NCBI GenBank assembly: GCA_963765705.1
Contig: CAVXXJ010000001.1
Location: 310,001-374,000 of the forward strand
Source of the DNA: Gaiellasilicea sp963765705
GTDB lineage: Bacteria; Actinomycetota; Thermoleophilia; Gaiellales; Gaiellaceae
Reading direction: 5' to 3'
Length of the DNA: 64,000 nucleotides
Shown: positions 18,239-26,130 of the stretch, in pieces
How the letters are laid out: every line of letters begins with the position of its first letter
Position numbering within the stretch: position 1 is the first letter of the stretch
Program-made: the position numbers and the translations under genes
The notes under the pieces: generated by a model
What the model was told of the DNA's origin: nothing
What the model saw: only the letters and a program-made list of their open reading frames with translations
The model's database searches: none

Positions 18239-18280
18239 CCCTCAAACGGGGGATGCGTTCACGCCCGATTCGGGGATGCC
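18239..18280 (+). promoter_or_regulatory. Tandem C-rich/G-rich elements upstream of the DADWSS peptide gene
   Basis: CCCTCAAACGGGGGATGC (18239-18256) and CCCGATTCGGGGATGCC (18264-18280) repeat the same design, C-run/short spacer/G-run/GATGC, about 25 bp apart. The first closely matches the element upstream of the subtilase operon (38191-38210). Proposed binding sites for a common regulator. Confidence 0.45.
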
Positions 18281-18310
18281 CGGCACGCCGAACGGGCGAT
18301 ATCAGGTTTT

Positions 18311-18327
18311 GTCAACTTTCGTCAACT
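18311..18327 (+). promoter_or_regulatory. 10-bp-period direct repeat upstream of the DADWSS peptide gene
   Basis: GTCAACT at 18311-18317 and again at 18321-18327, exactly one helical turn apart, 61 bp before the ATG. Such same-face direct repeats are typical of response-regulator or LytTR-type binding sites. No factor can be named. Confidence 0.4.
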
Positions 18328-18387
18328 ATGGGACCTATCGCGTGGGCAGGGGTGCTCACGCAAACCAAAGCGAAGGGGATCGACATC

Positions 18388-18601
18388 ATGGGAACCACCG
18401 AACTGCAGGGAACGCCGAAGCGCGATCCGCATCGTGCTGTGCATGCTCCTCGTGCTCGGCATCACCGCTGCGCTACCGGCTTCAGGCCTCGCCGCCGACT
18501 GGTCGTCAAGGGCCGGAGTGGACGCCGACTGGTCCTCGAAGGCCGGAGTGGACGCCGATTGGTCCTCGAAGGCCGGGTTGGACGCCGACTGGTCGAGCTA
18601 G
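18388..18601 (+). pseudogene. Small secreted peptide with DADWSSKAG tandem repeats (one frameshift)
   Basis: ATG at 18388 preceded by GAAGGGG. After removing one base near 18420 (AAG[C]GCGATC) it reads as about 70 residues: MGTTELQGTPK, then a signal peptide (IRIVLCMLLVLGITAALPASGLAA), then DWSSRAGV, DADWSSKAGV, DADWSSKAGL, DADWSS and stop. The mature peptide is thus four Trp-Ser-Ser units on a 10-residue period. A GTG inside the signal-peptide region could alternatively start it without the frameshift. It lies directly upstream of a membrane histidine kinase and has its own terminator, suggesting an abundant exported product. No known family recognised. Confidence 0.7.
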
Positions 18602-18655
18602 GCGTCGGGCGATCGCCCACCCACTCCCCGGGAGGGCGATAGCTCGTGCGTGTCG

Positions 18656-18686
18656 AACGCCGGTACCCGGGCGGGGTGCCGGCGTT
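18656..18686 (+). terminator. Terminator-like hairpin after the DADWSS peptide gene
   Basis: AACGCCGGTACCC pairs with GGGTGCCGGCGTT (13 bp with one G-T pair) around a 5-nt loop, ending in TTTCGTC. It would end or attenuate transcription between the peptide gene and the kinase gene. Confidence 0.7.
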
Positions 18687-18753
18687 TCGTCGTGCTGCCG
18701 ATTGTCACGTAGTTCCCGCACAGCGGGGATTTGCAGAGTAACTTTGAGGGGAA

Positions 18754-20995
18754 GTGCGACAGGCCGACGCTCCAGCAGTCAGCAAGCGTTTTGGACGGGA
18801 GTCGAAACGTGCCGGAGGGTTGCCCGGGCACGCGGCCGCCTACGCCGCTCTCGTCGCCGCTGCCGCCCTCGCGCGCCGCGATCGTTGCGGCGATCGGCAC
18901 CTCGCCGACCGGAACCGACTGGACGTCGTTCGCGCTGCTCTTGCCCCTCGCCGCCCTGGCACCGCGCTTTCGCGTCTCCGTCGGCAGAAACCACAGCTTC
19001 CATACCGGGCCTGCGTTCATCGTCGCGGGCGCCCTCGTACTGCCGCCCGTGCTCGTCGTCGGGCTCGTTCTGGCGCTCCACGTGCCACTGGTGTCGCGTG
19101 ACCCCTGGTACATCCGCGGCTTCAATCTCTCGAACTACACGCTCAGCGCGCTCGGCGCCTGGGCGATCGCAGATGCCGTCGGCACCGGCGGCGACGACGC
19201 CTCGTTCGCACTCGCCGGACTGCTTGCCGTGGTCGTCTTCGTCGCCGTCAACCACCTGCTGCTCGCGACGATGCTGCGGCTCGGCCGCGGGCATACGTTC
19301 CGGGACAGCGGTCTCTTCTCCACGACCGGGCTCGGGATCGAGGTCGTGCTCGCAGCGCTCGGCGTGGCCGTCGGCGCCTTCGCCGAGTTCAACCCCTGGC
19401 TGCTGCCGGCGCTGATCGCGCCGCTCGCGCTCGGCCACCGCTCGCTCTCGACCGTCGCGCTGCTGCAAGAGAGCGAGGAGCGGTTCCGGACGATGTTCGA
19501 GTCCGCGCCGACCGCGATGATGCTGGTCGGCACCGACGGCTCGGTCATGGCGGTGAACCGCTCGCTCGAGGCGCTCCTGGGCTACAGCGAGGAGGAGTTC
19601 CGCCGGCTTCCGCCCGGCGGCCACGTGCACCCCGACGACGGCGAGGAGGGCGCGAAGATGTACGCCGAGCTGGTCCGCGGCGACCGGGACTCCTACCGCC
19701 GGGAGGCGCTCTTCGTCACGAAGGACGGGCGTACGGTGATCACGCACCTCGCGGCCGCCCTCGTCCGCGACGCGGACGGGAAGCCGGGGTACGTGATCGG
19801 GATGGCCGAGGACGTGACCGGCCAGAAGCAGCTCGAGGACCAGCTGCGGCAGAGCCAGAAGCTGGAGGCGATCGGCCGCCTCGCCGGCGGCGTCGCGCAC
19901 GACTTCAACAACATGCTGACCGCGATCGGCGGCTACACGGCGTTTGCGCTCGAGCACGCGCCGGGCGGCTCGCCGCTCCGCTCGGACCTCGACGAGATCC
20001 GCAAGGCAACCGACCGCGCCGCCCTGCTCACCCGGCAACTGCTCGCGTTCAGCCGCAAGCAGGTGCTGAAGCCCGAGATCCTGGATCTGAACGAGATCGT
20101 CGTCGAGCTCGAGATGATGCTGCGGCCGATGATCGGCGAGGACATCGTCATGACCACACGCCTCGACCCGGCGCTCGGTCCGATCGAGGCCGACCCGGGC
20201 CAGCTCCACCAGGTGGTGATGAACCTCGTCGTCAACGCACGCGATGCGATGCCGGAGGGCGGCCCGCTCTCGATCGAGACCGCGAACGCCGACGTCGGCG
20301 ACGGCAGCGAAGACGCGATCGCCCCCGGCCGCTACGTGACGCTGACGGTCCGCGACGCCGGCGAGGGAATGGACGAGTCGACGCTGTCCCAGATCTTCGA
20401 GCCGTTCTTCACGACGAAGGAGTCGGACAAGGGAACGGGGCTCGGTCTCGCCACCGTGTACGGGATCGTCAAGCAGAGCGGCGGCTACGTCGTCGTCGAG
20501 AGCGAGTTGGGCGTCGGCTCGGAGTTCACGCTCTACCTCGTCCGTGTCGACGAGGTGCTGGCGCCGCTCCCGCCCGCCGCGAACGTGCCTGTGCCCGCCG
20601 CCGTGGTGCCCGAGCCGGCTCCGCGGGAGGCTGCGAGCACGACGGTGCTCGTCGTCGAGGACGAGGACGTCGTCCGCCGGCTCGTGTGGACGGTGCTCTC
20701 GGGCGCCGGCTTCGAGGTGCTCGTCGCACGAGACGGCGAGGAGGCATTCGCGCTCGCGGCCGAGCACCGCGTCGACGTGCTCCTGACCGACCTGATGATG
20801 CCCAAGCTCGGCGGCCTGGAGGTGGCCGAGCGGCTCCGAGCCACGTACCCGGATCTGAAGGTCGTCTTCATGTCCGGGTACTCCGAGACGGGAATGCTCG
20901 ACGACGGTCACATGCCACCCGGAACGGCGTTTCTCGAGAAGCCGTTCACCTTCTCGGCGTTGACCGAGAGCGTGCAAGGGCTCTTGGACGATTGA
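18754..20995 (+). CDS. Membrane-bound hybrid histidine kinase (sensor-PAS-HisKA-HATPase-REC), N-terminal frameshift
   Basis: Likely start GTG 18754 with GAGGGG just upstream; the first 40 codons (...GGLPGHAAAYAALVAAAALA) match the start of the paralogous kinase at 33.5 kb but are one frame off from the rest, implying an extra base near 18872. Without correction the long frame runs from 18731. About six TM helices (to about residue 225) share RNHSFHTG..FIV.GA and WYIRGFNLSNYTL with the paralog. Then PAS, HisKA with GRLAGGVAHDFNNMLTAI, HATPase (VNARDAMPEGG; DAGEGMD; GTGLGLATVYGIV) and C-terminal receiver (VLVVEDED; LLTDLMMPKLGG; FLEKPF). Probably senses an envelope signal and passes phosphate to its own receiver. 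Confidence 0.9.
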
Positions 20996-21090
20996 GGTCT
21001 GTTTACTCTAACTAAACTTCAGTTCATGCGTCATACGCCCTGAAGGAACAGGGGACGCCGGCCGGCGGCCCGGAACCGAAAGGGAGTCCG

Positions 21091-22746
21091 ATGCAGAAGA
21101 AGCTCTTGCCCTCGCTCGCCGCTGCGGTGATCGGGGCGGGCCTGCTCGTCGGCGCCAGCTTTGCCGGCACGGCCGGCAACGCGGGCCCGGCCAAGGCCGG
21201 TGGCGCGGAGGTGAAGCGCGGCGGGACGCTGCGCATCAACCTCTCCACGACCGACTTCGAGTTCCTCGACCCCGCGCTCTCGTACGAGGCGCCGGGTTGG
21301 CAGGTGCTCTACATGACGAACCTGATGCTGCTCAACTACCCGGACAAGCCGGCCCCCGAGGGCTCCCGTCTCGTTCCGGACGCCGCGACAGGCTTCCCGC
21401 GGATCTCGCGCGACGGGCGGACGTACACGTTCACGATCAAGCCAGGCCTTCGCTTCAGCGACGGCTCGGCGGTGACGGCGGCGGCCTTCAAGCGCGCCTT
21501 CGAGCGCGCGGCGAACCCGCAGCAGGCCTCACCGGCGATCGCGTTCCTGCACGACGTCGTCGGCGCCGACGCGCGCAACGAGGGCAAGGCGGGCTCGGTC
21601 ACCGGCGTCACCGCGAAGGGCCAGACGCTGACGATTCGTCTCACGCGCGCGAACCCGACCTTCCTCGCCGAGGTGGCGATGCCGTTCTTCGCCGCCGTGA
21701 AGCCGAGCACGCCGATCGACGCCAAGGGACTGAACGCCATGCCGTCCGCCGGCCCGTACCGGATCGCCAGCCGGCAGGTCGGCAGCCAGGTCGTGCTCGA
21801 GCGGAACACGTTCTACAAGGGCAACCGGCCCGCGAACCCGGACCGGATCGTGATCACGACCAACACGGACGTGAACCAGAGCCTGCTCCAGGTTCGGGCC
21901 AACCAGATCGACTACGACCAGTTCGGGCTCCCGCCGACCGCGCACGACGACCTCTCGCGCCAGTTCGGGGTCAAGAAGGGCGGAAACGGCCGGTACTTCG
22001 TCAACACCGGCATCAACACCACCTATTTCGCCCTGAACACCAGCAGGCCGGCGCTGGCCAAGCTGAACCTCCGGCAGGCGGTCAACTTCGCGATCGACCG
22101 GCCGTCGATGCTCCGCGTGGCGGGCAAGTACGCCGGTAAGCGGACCGATCAGATCCTGCCTCCGAACATGCAGGGCTTCCGGGACGCGAACATCTACCCG
22201 ATCAAGGGCGCGAACCCGGCCAAGGGGCTCCAGCTCGCACGCGGTGCGAAGGACAACATCACGCTCCTCTACACCACGAGCCCGATCTCGGTCTCGAGGG
22301 CGCAGATCCTCAAGTACAACCTCGAGCAGATCGGCCTCGGCGTGACGTTGAAGCCACAGCCGTTCGCGGTCGCGATCAAGACGGCCGGCACACGCGGCTC
22401 CGACTTCGACATGTTCCTGATCGCGTGGTTCGCGGACTATCCGGATCCGTTCGACTTCATCAACGTGCTGCTCGACGGACAGAACATCCAGGACGCGAAC
22501 AACTCGAACTACTCCTACCTGAACAGCCCGAAGTACAACAAGATGATGACGGACGCCTCGAAGCTCTCGGGTGCCGCTCGCTACGACGCGTACGGGAAGC
22601 TCGACGTCGACATGATGAGCAACGGCGCCCCGTGGGCGCCGCTCTCGAACGGAAACGTGCGCGAGTTCATCTCGGGCCGCGTCTCGAACTACCTGTTCCA
22701 CCCGGTCTACGGCGGCGCGATCATGAACGCGCTCGCGATCAAGTAA
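21091..22746 (+). CDS. ABC transporter substrate-binding protein, peptide/oligopeptide type (SBP_bac_5)
   Basis: 551 residues with a signal peptide (MQKKLLPSLAAAVIGAGLLVGASFA). Family 5 motifs: GGTLRINLSTTDFEFLDPALSYE at the mature start, RDGRTYTFTIKPGLRFSDGSAVTAAAFKRAFER, GPYRIASR and LNLRQAVNFAIDRPSM. Good ribosome-binding site (AAAGGGAG, 7 nt before ATG). It is an orphan: no permease or ATPase gene is adjacent, so it feeds a transporter encoded elsewhere or acts as a receptor. No lipobox, so it is probably released or held in another way. An AT-rich stretch at 21001-21030 is the likely promoter region. Confidence 0.92.
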   Translation: MQKKLLPSLAAAVIGAGLLVGASFAGTAGNAGPAKAGGAEVKRGGTLRINLSTTDFEFLDPALSYEAPGWQVLYMTNLMLLNYPDKPAPEGSRLVPDAATGFPRISRDGRTYTFTIKPGLRFSDGSAVTAAAFKRAFERAANPQQASPAIAFLHDVVGADARNEGKAGSVTGVTAKGQTLTIRLTRANPTFLAEVAMPFFAAVKPSTPIDAKGLNAMPSAGPYRIASRQVGSQVVLERNTFYKGNRPANPDRIVITTNTDVNQSLLQVRANQIDYDQFGLPPTAHDDLSRQFGVKKGGNGRYFVNTGINTTYFALNTSRPALAKLNLRQAVNFAIDRPSMLRVAGKYAGKRTDQILPPNMQGFRDANIYPIKGANPAKGLQLARGAKDNITLLYTTSPISVSRAQILKYNLEQIGLGVTLKPQPFAVAIKTAGTRGSDFDMFLIAWFADYPDPFDFINVLLDGQNIQDANNSNYSYLNSPKYNKMMTDASKLSGAARYDAYGKLDVDMMSNGAPWAPLSNGNVREFISGRVSNYLFHPVYGGAIMNALAIK

Positions 22747-22775
22747 GCAGCTGTTACCACCAGCAGGACGCCAAG

Positions 22776-22803
22776 GAGGGGGCGCCGTTCGCGGCGCTCC
22801 CTC
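22776..22803 (+). terminator. Terminator-like hairpin after the substrate-binding protein gene
   Basis: GAGGGGGCGCCG pairs with CGGCGCTCCCTC (12 bp, one G-T) around a TTCG tetraloop, 30 bp after the stop. No T-run follows, as is common in GC-rich actinobacteria. Confidence 0.7.
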
Positions 22804-22834
22804 TCCTGCCTCGTGCATCCACTACGGTGCAGGG

Positions 22835-23359
22835 ATGAGCGAGACGCTGCGGGGGCAGCTGCTGGTCGCCGCCCCGATCCTGCACGATCCGAACTTCCAC
22901 CGGACGGTCGTGCTGGTCGCGGAGCACGGTGACGAGGGCGCGATGGGCCTCGTCCTCAACCGGCCGACGGACACATCCGTGGGCGACGCGCTCCCGGAGC
23001 TCGCCCCGCTCACCGGTGCAGGCGATCCGGTCTACGTCGGCGGGCCGGTCTCGCTCGAGTCGGTGCTCGCCGTCGCCGAGCTCGACGACCCCGACGACTC
23101 GTCGGACCTCCTCTTCGGGGCGGTCGGATTCGTGCAGGAGCCGGATGTGCCGGTGCTGCGCGGCCGTGTCTTCGTCGGCTACGCCGGCTGGAGCGCGGGA
23201 CAGCTCGAGGCGGAGCTCGAGGAGGAGTCGTGGCTCGTCATCCCCGCCGAGCCGGACGACCTGTTCAGCGACGACCCGGACGGGCTCTGGAGCACGGTCC
23301 TCCGTCGCCAGGGTGGTCCGTACGCGCTGCTCTCGCTGATGCCACCGGATCCATCCTGA
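22835..23359 (+). CDS. YqgE/AlgH family protein (UPF0301)
   Basis: 174 residues. The family signatures GQLLVAAPILHDPNFHRTVVLVAEHGDEGAMGLVLNRPT at the N-terminus and VYVGGPVSLESV, RVFVGYAGWSAGQLEAEL in the middle are clear. AlgH-like proteins have a compact single-domain fold; their biochemical role is unsettled. Independent gene with its own spacing from the upstream terminator. Confidence 0.93.
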   Translation: MSETLRGQLLVAAPILHDPNFHRTVVLVAEHGDEGAMGLVLNRPTDTSVGDALPELAPLTGAGDPVYVGGPVSLESVLAVAELDDPDDSSDLLFGAVGFVQEPDVPVLRGRVFVGYAGWSAGQLEAELEEESWLVIPAEPDDLFSDDPDGLWSTVLRRQGGPYALLSLMPPDPS

Positions 23360-23434
23360 ATTGAGAGCTCCTAACGCAATGAAGCTGGTCGCCGTGGCAC
23401 GCTGGCCGGCGCGATGCGGCGTCCTCGGTCGCGC

Positions 23435-23452
23435 CGATATGCCTGCATATCG
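23435..23452. promoter_or_regulatory. Inverted repeat, probable operator of the small secreted protein gene
   Basis: CGATATGC-CT-GCATATCG, 8-bp arms with a 2-bp gap, unusually AT-rich for this region, 81 bp upstream of the next gene. A second shorter inverted repeat (CTGCGT-N6-ACGCAG, 23460-23477) follows. The arrangement resembles a dimeric repressor site. Confidence 0.5.
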
Positions 23453-23532
23453 ACGCTCCCTGCGTCCATCCACGCAGTCGACGCCTCTCACAGATCTAAG
23501 CTGGCCGTGGGCACCCGAACGGAAGGAGGCCC

Positions 23533-23769
23533 ATGGAAGAGGGACGCAAGACACGTCGGGCTCCGCTCCTCGTCGCACTCGCAGGAGTGTTCCTGCTCGC
23601 CGCGATGTGGGCGACAATGGCGCTCGCCGGCGGCTCCACACCGGCTGCGAAGCCGGTCAAGGCCAAGGTGACGCCTGCCCAGACCTCGAAGGTGCACAGC
23701 AACTTCGCCGGCAAGTCCGGCGGGGAGCGGTGCCCGTTCGAGGAGCAGCGCACGTCGAACGACCTCTGA
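23533..23769 (+). CDS. Small exported or membrane-anchored protein, unknown function
   Basis: 78 residues: charged start (MEEGRKTRRA), one hydrophobic segment (PLLVALAGVFLLAAMWATMALAGG, 11-34), then a polar tail with a single Cys (GGERCPFEEQRTSNDL). It could be a secreted peptide or a single-pass protein. Strong GGAGG ribosome-binding site. Followed by an 11-bp-stem terminator, so it is a monocistronic unit. Confidence 0.7.
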   Translation: MEEGRKTRRAPLLVALAGVFLLAAMWATMALAGGSTPAAKPVKAKVTPAQTSKVHSNFAGKSGGERCPFEEQRTSNDL

Positions 23770-23773
23770 CAGC

Positions 23774-23802
23774 GCGGAGCCCGGCCCCTGGCCGGGCTCC
23801 GC
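23774..23802 (+). terminator. Strong hairpin terminator after the small exported protein gene
   Basis: GCGGAGCCCGG pairs perfectly with CCGGGCTCCGC around a 7-nt loop, starting 5 nt after the stop codon. No T-run. Confidence 0.75.
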
Positions 23803-23834
23803 GTAACTCTCGGCGTTCTGGATAGATTCGCGGC

Positions 23835-24563
23835 ATGTTCGACCACGTGACCATCCGCGCCAAGGACCGCGACGCTTCCGAGCGCTTCTATCTGACGGTA
23901 CTGCCGACGCTCGAGATCGACCTGACACACTCTGGTGAGCTGGGCCCCGAGTGGAACGACTTCTCGCTCGCCCAGGCCGACGCCGAGAGCCCGCCCACGC
24001 AGAGGCTGCATATCGGCTTCGCGGCGCCCTCGCGCGCGCACGTCGACGAGTTCTGGCGGGTCGGGACGGAAGCTGGGTACCGGGATGACGGCGCGCCCGG
24101 CTTGCGACCGCAGTACAGCGACGACTACTACGGCGCGTTTCTCCTCGACCCGGACGGCAACAGCGTCGAGGCCGTCCATCACGGATCCGACCGCGAGGGC
24201 GGCAACATCGACCACCTGTGGATCCGCGTCTCCGACGTCGACGCCTCGACGCGGTTCTACGAGACGGTGCGCCCGGCGGCGGGTTTCCGGGCCGGGCGCG
24301 AGACCGGCGACCGGACGCAGTTCGCCTGCGTCAGCGGCTCGTTCTCGGTCGTCGCCGGCTCGGAGCCCACCGAGCACGTCCACATCGCGTTCACCGCGAC
24401 CGACAACGAGACGGTCGACCGGTTCCACCGTGACGCGATCGCGGCCGGGTACCGCGACAACGGCGCTCCCGGGGAGCGGACGATCTACCACCCGGGCTAC
24501 TACGGCGCGTTCGTGCTCGATCCGGACGGGAACAACATCGAGGTGGTGAACCACAACCGGTGA
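23835..24563 (+). CDS. Two-domain VOC (glyoxalase/dioxygenase-like) protein
   Basis: 242 residues made of two similar halves. Each begins with a beta strand and an R(F)Y motif (FDHVTIRAKDRDASERFYLTVLP; IDHLWIRVSDVDASTRFYETVRP) and ends YYGAFLLDPDGNSVEAV / YYGAFVLDPDGNNIEVV. These are paired VOC modules that form one metal site, as in extradiol dioxygenases or lactoylglutathione lyase relatives. His and Glu positions (DHV/DHL, NxxE) suggest a bound metal. Substrate unknown. Overlaps the next small gene by GTGA. Confidence 0.88.
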   Translation: MFDHVTIRAKDRDASERFYLTVLPTLEIDLTHSGELGPEWNDFSLAQADAESPPTQRLHIGFAAPSRAHVDEFWRVGTEAGYRDDGAPGLRPQYSDDYYGAFLLDPDGNSVEAVHHGSDREGGNIDHLWIRVSDVDASTRFYETVRPAAGFRAGRETGDRTQFACVSGSFSVVAGSEPTEHVHIAFTATDNETVDRFHRDAIAAGYRDNGAPGERTIYHPGYYGAFVLDPDGNNIEVVNHNR

Positions 24564-24757
24564 GACCGCGGCTGACCGAGCAGGGCGCGAAGCGGCGCGG
24601 CGAGCGCGAGCGCGCGGTCGGGCTGGACGCCGAGGACGAGGCGGCACGCTGGCTCGAGGAGCGCGATCCCGCGCCCCCACCGGAGCCGTCCAAGTCGCGC
24701 TTCAAGTCGAAGGAGCTACACCGCTGGCGCCAGAAGCGCGGCGCCAAACCCTCCTAG
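24560..24757 (+). CDS. Small highly charged protein of unknown function
   Basis: 65 residues, GTG start in a GTGA overlap with the VOC gene, so translation is probably coupled. Sequence is almost all charged or polar (KRRGERERAVGLDAEDEAARWLEERDP..SRFKSKELHRWRQKRG), likely partly disordered and nucleic-acid binding. Its TAG stop shares CTAG with the convergent small gene. Confidence 0.6.
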   Translation: MRPRLTEQGAKRRGERERAVGLDAEDEAARWLEERDPAPPPEPSKSRFKSKELHRWRQKRGAKPS

Positions 24758-24870
24758 ACGTCGAGGCCGCGGCCGGGCTTGGCGGCGTCCCGCTTGGCCG
24801 CCCGCTTTTCCTTCAGCGACTTGAGCGGCGCCTTCTTGCCCAGCTTCTTCGGTTTCTGCTGACCTTTCAT
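24754..24870 (-). CDS. 38-residue basic protein of unknown function
   Basis: ATG at 24870, reading MKGQQKPKKLGKKAPLKSL then KEKRAAKRDAAKPGRGLDV. Very Lys/Arg-rich, with the KGQQKPKK start and KEKRAAK motif that I recall from short conserved actinobacterial hypothetical proteins. Too short for most ORF filters. Converges with the upstream small gene through a shared CTAG. Confidence 0.6.
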   Translation of the reverse strand: MKGQQKPKKLGKKAPLKSLKEKRAAKRDAAKPGRGLDV

Positions 24871-24959
24871 GAGGCCAGTATCGCAGACGGTCCCGACGGC
24901 GGTAAGAACCGGCTCCCGGCCGACACCAATCCTCCGACACCGAACGAAGGAGGAAGTAG

Positions 24960-25271
24960 ATGCCCTGGGGTGATTGGATCAACGAGCTGCCGACCGCGTT
25001 CTTCATGGTCGTGCACATTGCAGCGTTCGCGCTCGGCGCCGGCTTCGCGTGGCTGGCCTTCAAGCGCGAGCTGACGCTGCTCGGGACCGCGTTCTCGCTC
25101 TTCGCGGTGGCCGAGCTGACCTACATGACCTACCACCTCGACTGGACGGTCTTCCTCTTCGCCCACACGCTCGCCGAGGTGTTCGATCTCGTCGCGTTCG
25201 TGCTCGTCTTCACCGCCGCGGTCTGGCAGGTCGCGGCGGCGCGGCGACCCGCGTACGAGCCCACCTCGTGA
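24960..25271 (+). CDS. Small membrane protein with three TM helices, start of the cupredoxin cluster
   Basis: 103 residues, AAGGAGG ribosome-binding site just upstream. Hydrophobic segments FFMVVHIAAFALGAGFAWLAF, LLGTAFSLFAVAELTYMTYHL and FAHTLAEVFDLVAFVLVFTAAVWQV. No family recognised. It overlaps the cupredoxin gene (GTGA), so the three genes 24960-26118 form an operon, probably concerned with copper or envelope electron transfer. Confidence 0.72.
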   Translation: MPWGDWINELPTAFFMVVHIAAFALGAGFAWLAFKRELTLLGTAFSLFAVAELTYMTYHLDWTVFLFAHTLAEVFDLVAFVLVFTAAVWQVAAARRPAYEPTS

Positions 25272-25609
25272 CGCTCCTCCCCACCCCCGTCCTCGTCGCC
25301 TGCGCCGTGCTCGGCGCGGCGGCGGGGTGCGGCGGCTCGGACGAGTCGGCGGCGCCGGTTGCGACCACTGCGGTCGAGATGGCGAAGAGCTACCGGTTCG
25401 ACCCGAAGGCGATCTCGATCGCAGCCGGCGACACGGTCACCTGGACGAACGAGGACAACTTCACCCACACGGTCCAGGTCGACGGCCAGGACGACCACAA
25501 GGTGGAGCGGGGCGAGAGCGTCTCGATCACGTTCGACACCGCCGGCACCTACCACTACGTCTGCACGCTGCACAGCAGGGACATGGACGGCGAGGTGATC
25601 GTCGGGTGA
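25268..25609 (+). CDS. Plastocyanin-like cupredoxin lipoprotein
   Basis: 113 residues from GTG 25268. Signal peptide with lipobox (VLGAAAGC, Cys about residue 21), so lipid-anchored on the outer face of the membrane. The cupredoxin domain has the type-1 copper ligands: His in NFTHTVQV, Cys in YHYVCTLH, His two residues later and Met in SRDM. Motif FDPKAISIAAGDTVTWTNED is typical. Probably an electron carrier or copper-binding protein working with the flanking membrane proteins. Confidence 0.9.
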   Translation: MTLLPTPVLVACAVLGAAAGCGGSDESAAPVATTAVEMAKSYRFDPKAISIAAGDTVTWTNEDNFTHTVQVDGQDDHKVERGESVSITFDTAGTYHYVCTLHSRDMDGEVIVG

Positions 25610-26118
25610 TCCGCGGCGCCGTGCTCGAGCGGGATCTGCTGATCGTCGCGTGCGCGATCAGCGCGGGCGTCCACGCCGCACTCGCACCGGCGCACCTGGG
25701 AGAAGGGGCCGCCGCGGCGGCGGCTTTCGCCGTCTCGGCCGTGCTGCTCGCCGGCCTCTGCATCGCCCTGACTCGGCGGGTCAGCGCGGCCGCGCTCACC
25801 GGCGCCGCGCTGCTCCTCGCCTCCTTGCTCGCCGGCTACGCCCTGGCCGTCACCATCGGGCTGCCGATCGTGCATCCCGGCCCGGAAGGTGTCGACACCC
25901 TCGGCGTCGTGACGAAAGCCGTCGAGCTCGTCGGCCTGCTCGCAGCGGTTGGTCTCCTGCGTCGTCGCGTCGCCGGCACGGCGCGCACCGTCCGGCCAAT
26001 CCCCGTTCCGCTGACCGTGCTGATCGCGTCGTTCAGCGCCCTCACCGCTCTCGCCCTGTCGACCGGCCACGACGTCCATGTCGACCGGAATCAGCCGCGT
26101 GCAGCATCCTCGCCGTGA
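25606..26118 (+). CDS. Membrane protein, third gene of the cupredoxin cluster
   Basis: 170 residues from GTG 25606 (GTGA overlap). About five hydrophobic segments: LLIVACAISAGVHAAL, AAAAFAVSAVLLAGLCIAL, LTGAALLLASLLAGYALAV, VVTKAVELVGLLAAVGLL and VPLTVLIASFSALTALAL, with a His-containing C-terminus (STGHDVHVD). The frame is open upstream only as a shadow of the cupredoxin gene. No family assigned. Confidence 0.72.
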   Translation: MIRGAVLERDLLIVACAISAGVHAALAPAHLGEGAAAAAAFAVSAVLLAGLCIALTRRVSAAALTGAALLLASLLAGYALAVTIGLPIVHPGPEGVDTLGVVTKAVELVGLLAAVGLLRRRVAGTARTVRPIPVPLTVLIASFSALTALALSTGHDVHVDRNQPRAASSP

Positions 26119-26130
26119 GCCGGAAGGCTG

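Noticed and set aside
18330..18395. CACGCAAACC-like stretch before the DADWSS gene considered as a cyclic-di-GMP riboswitch
   Set aside because: The conserved GEMM core and its second stem are absent; only a short chance match.
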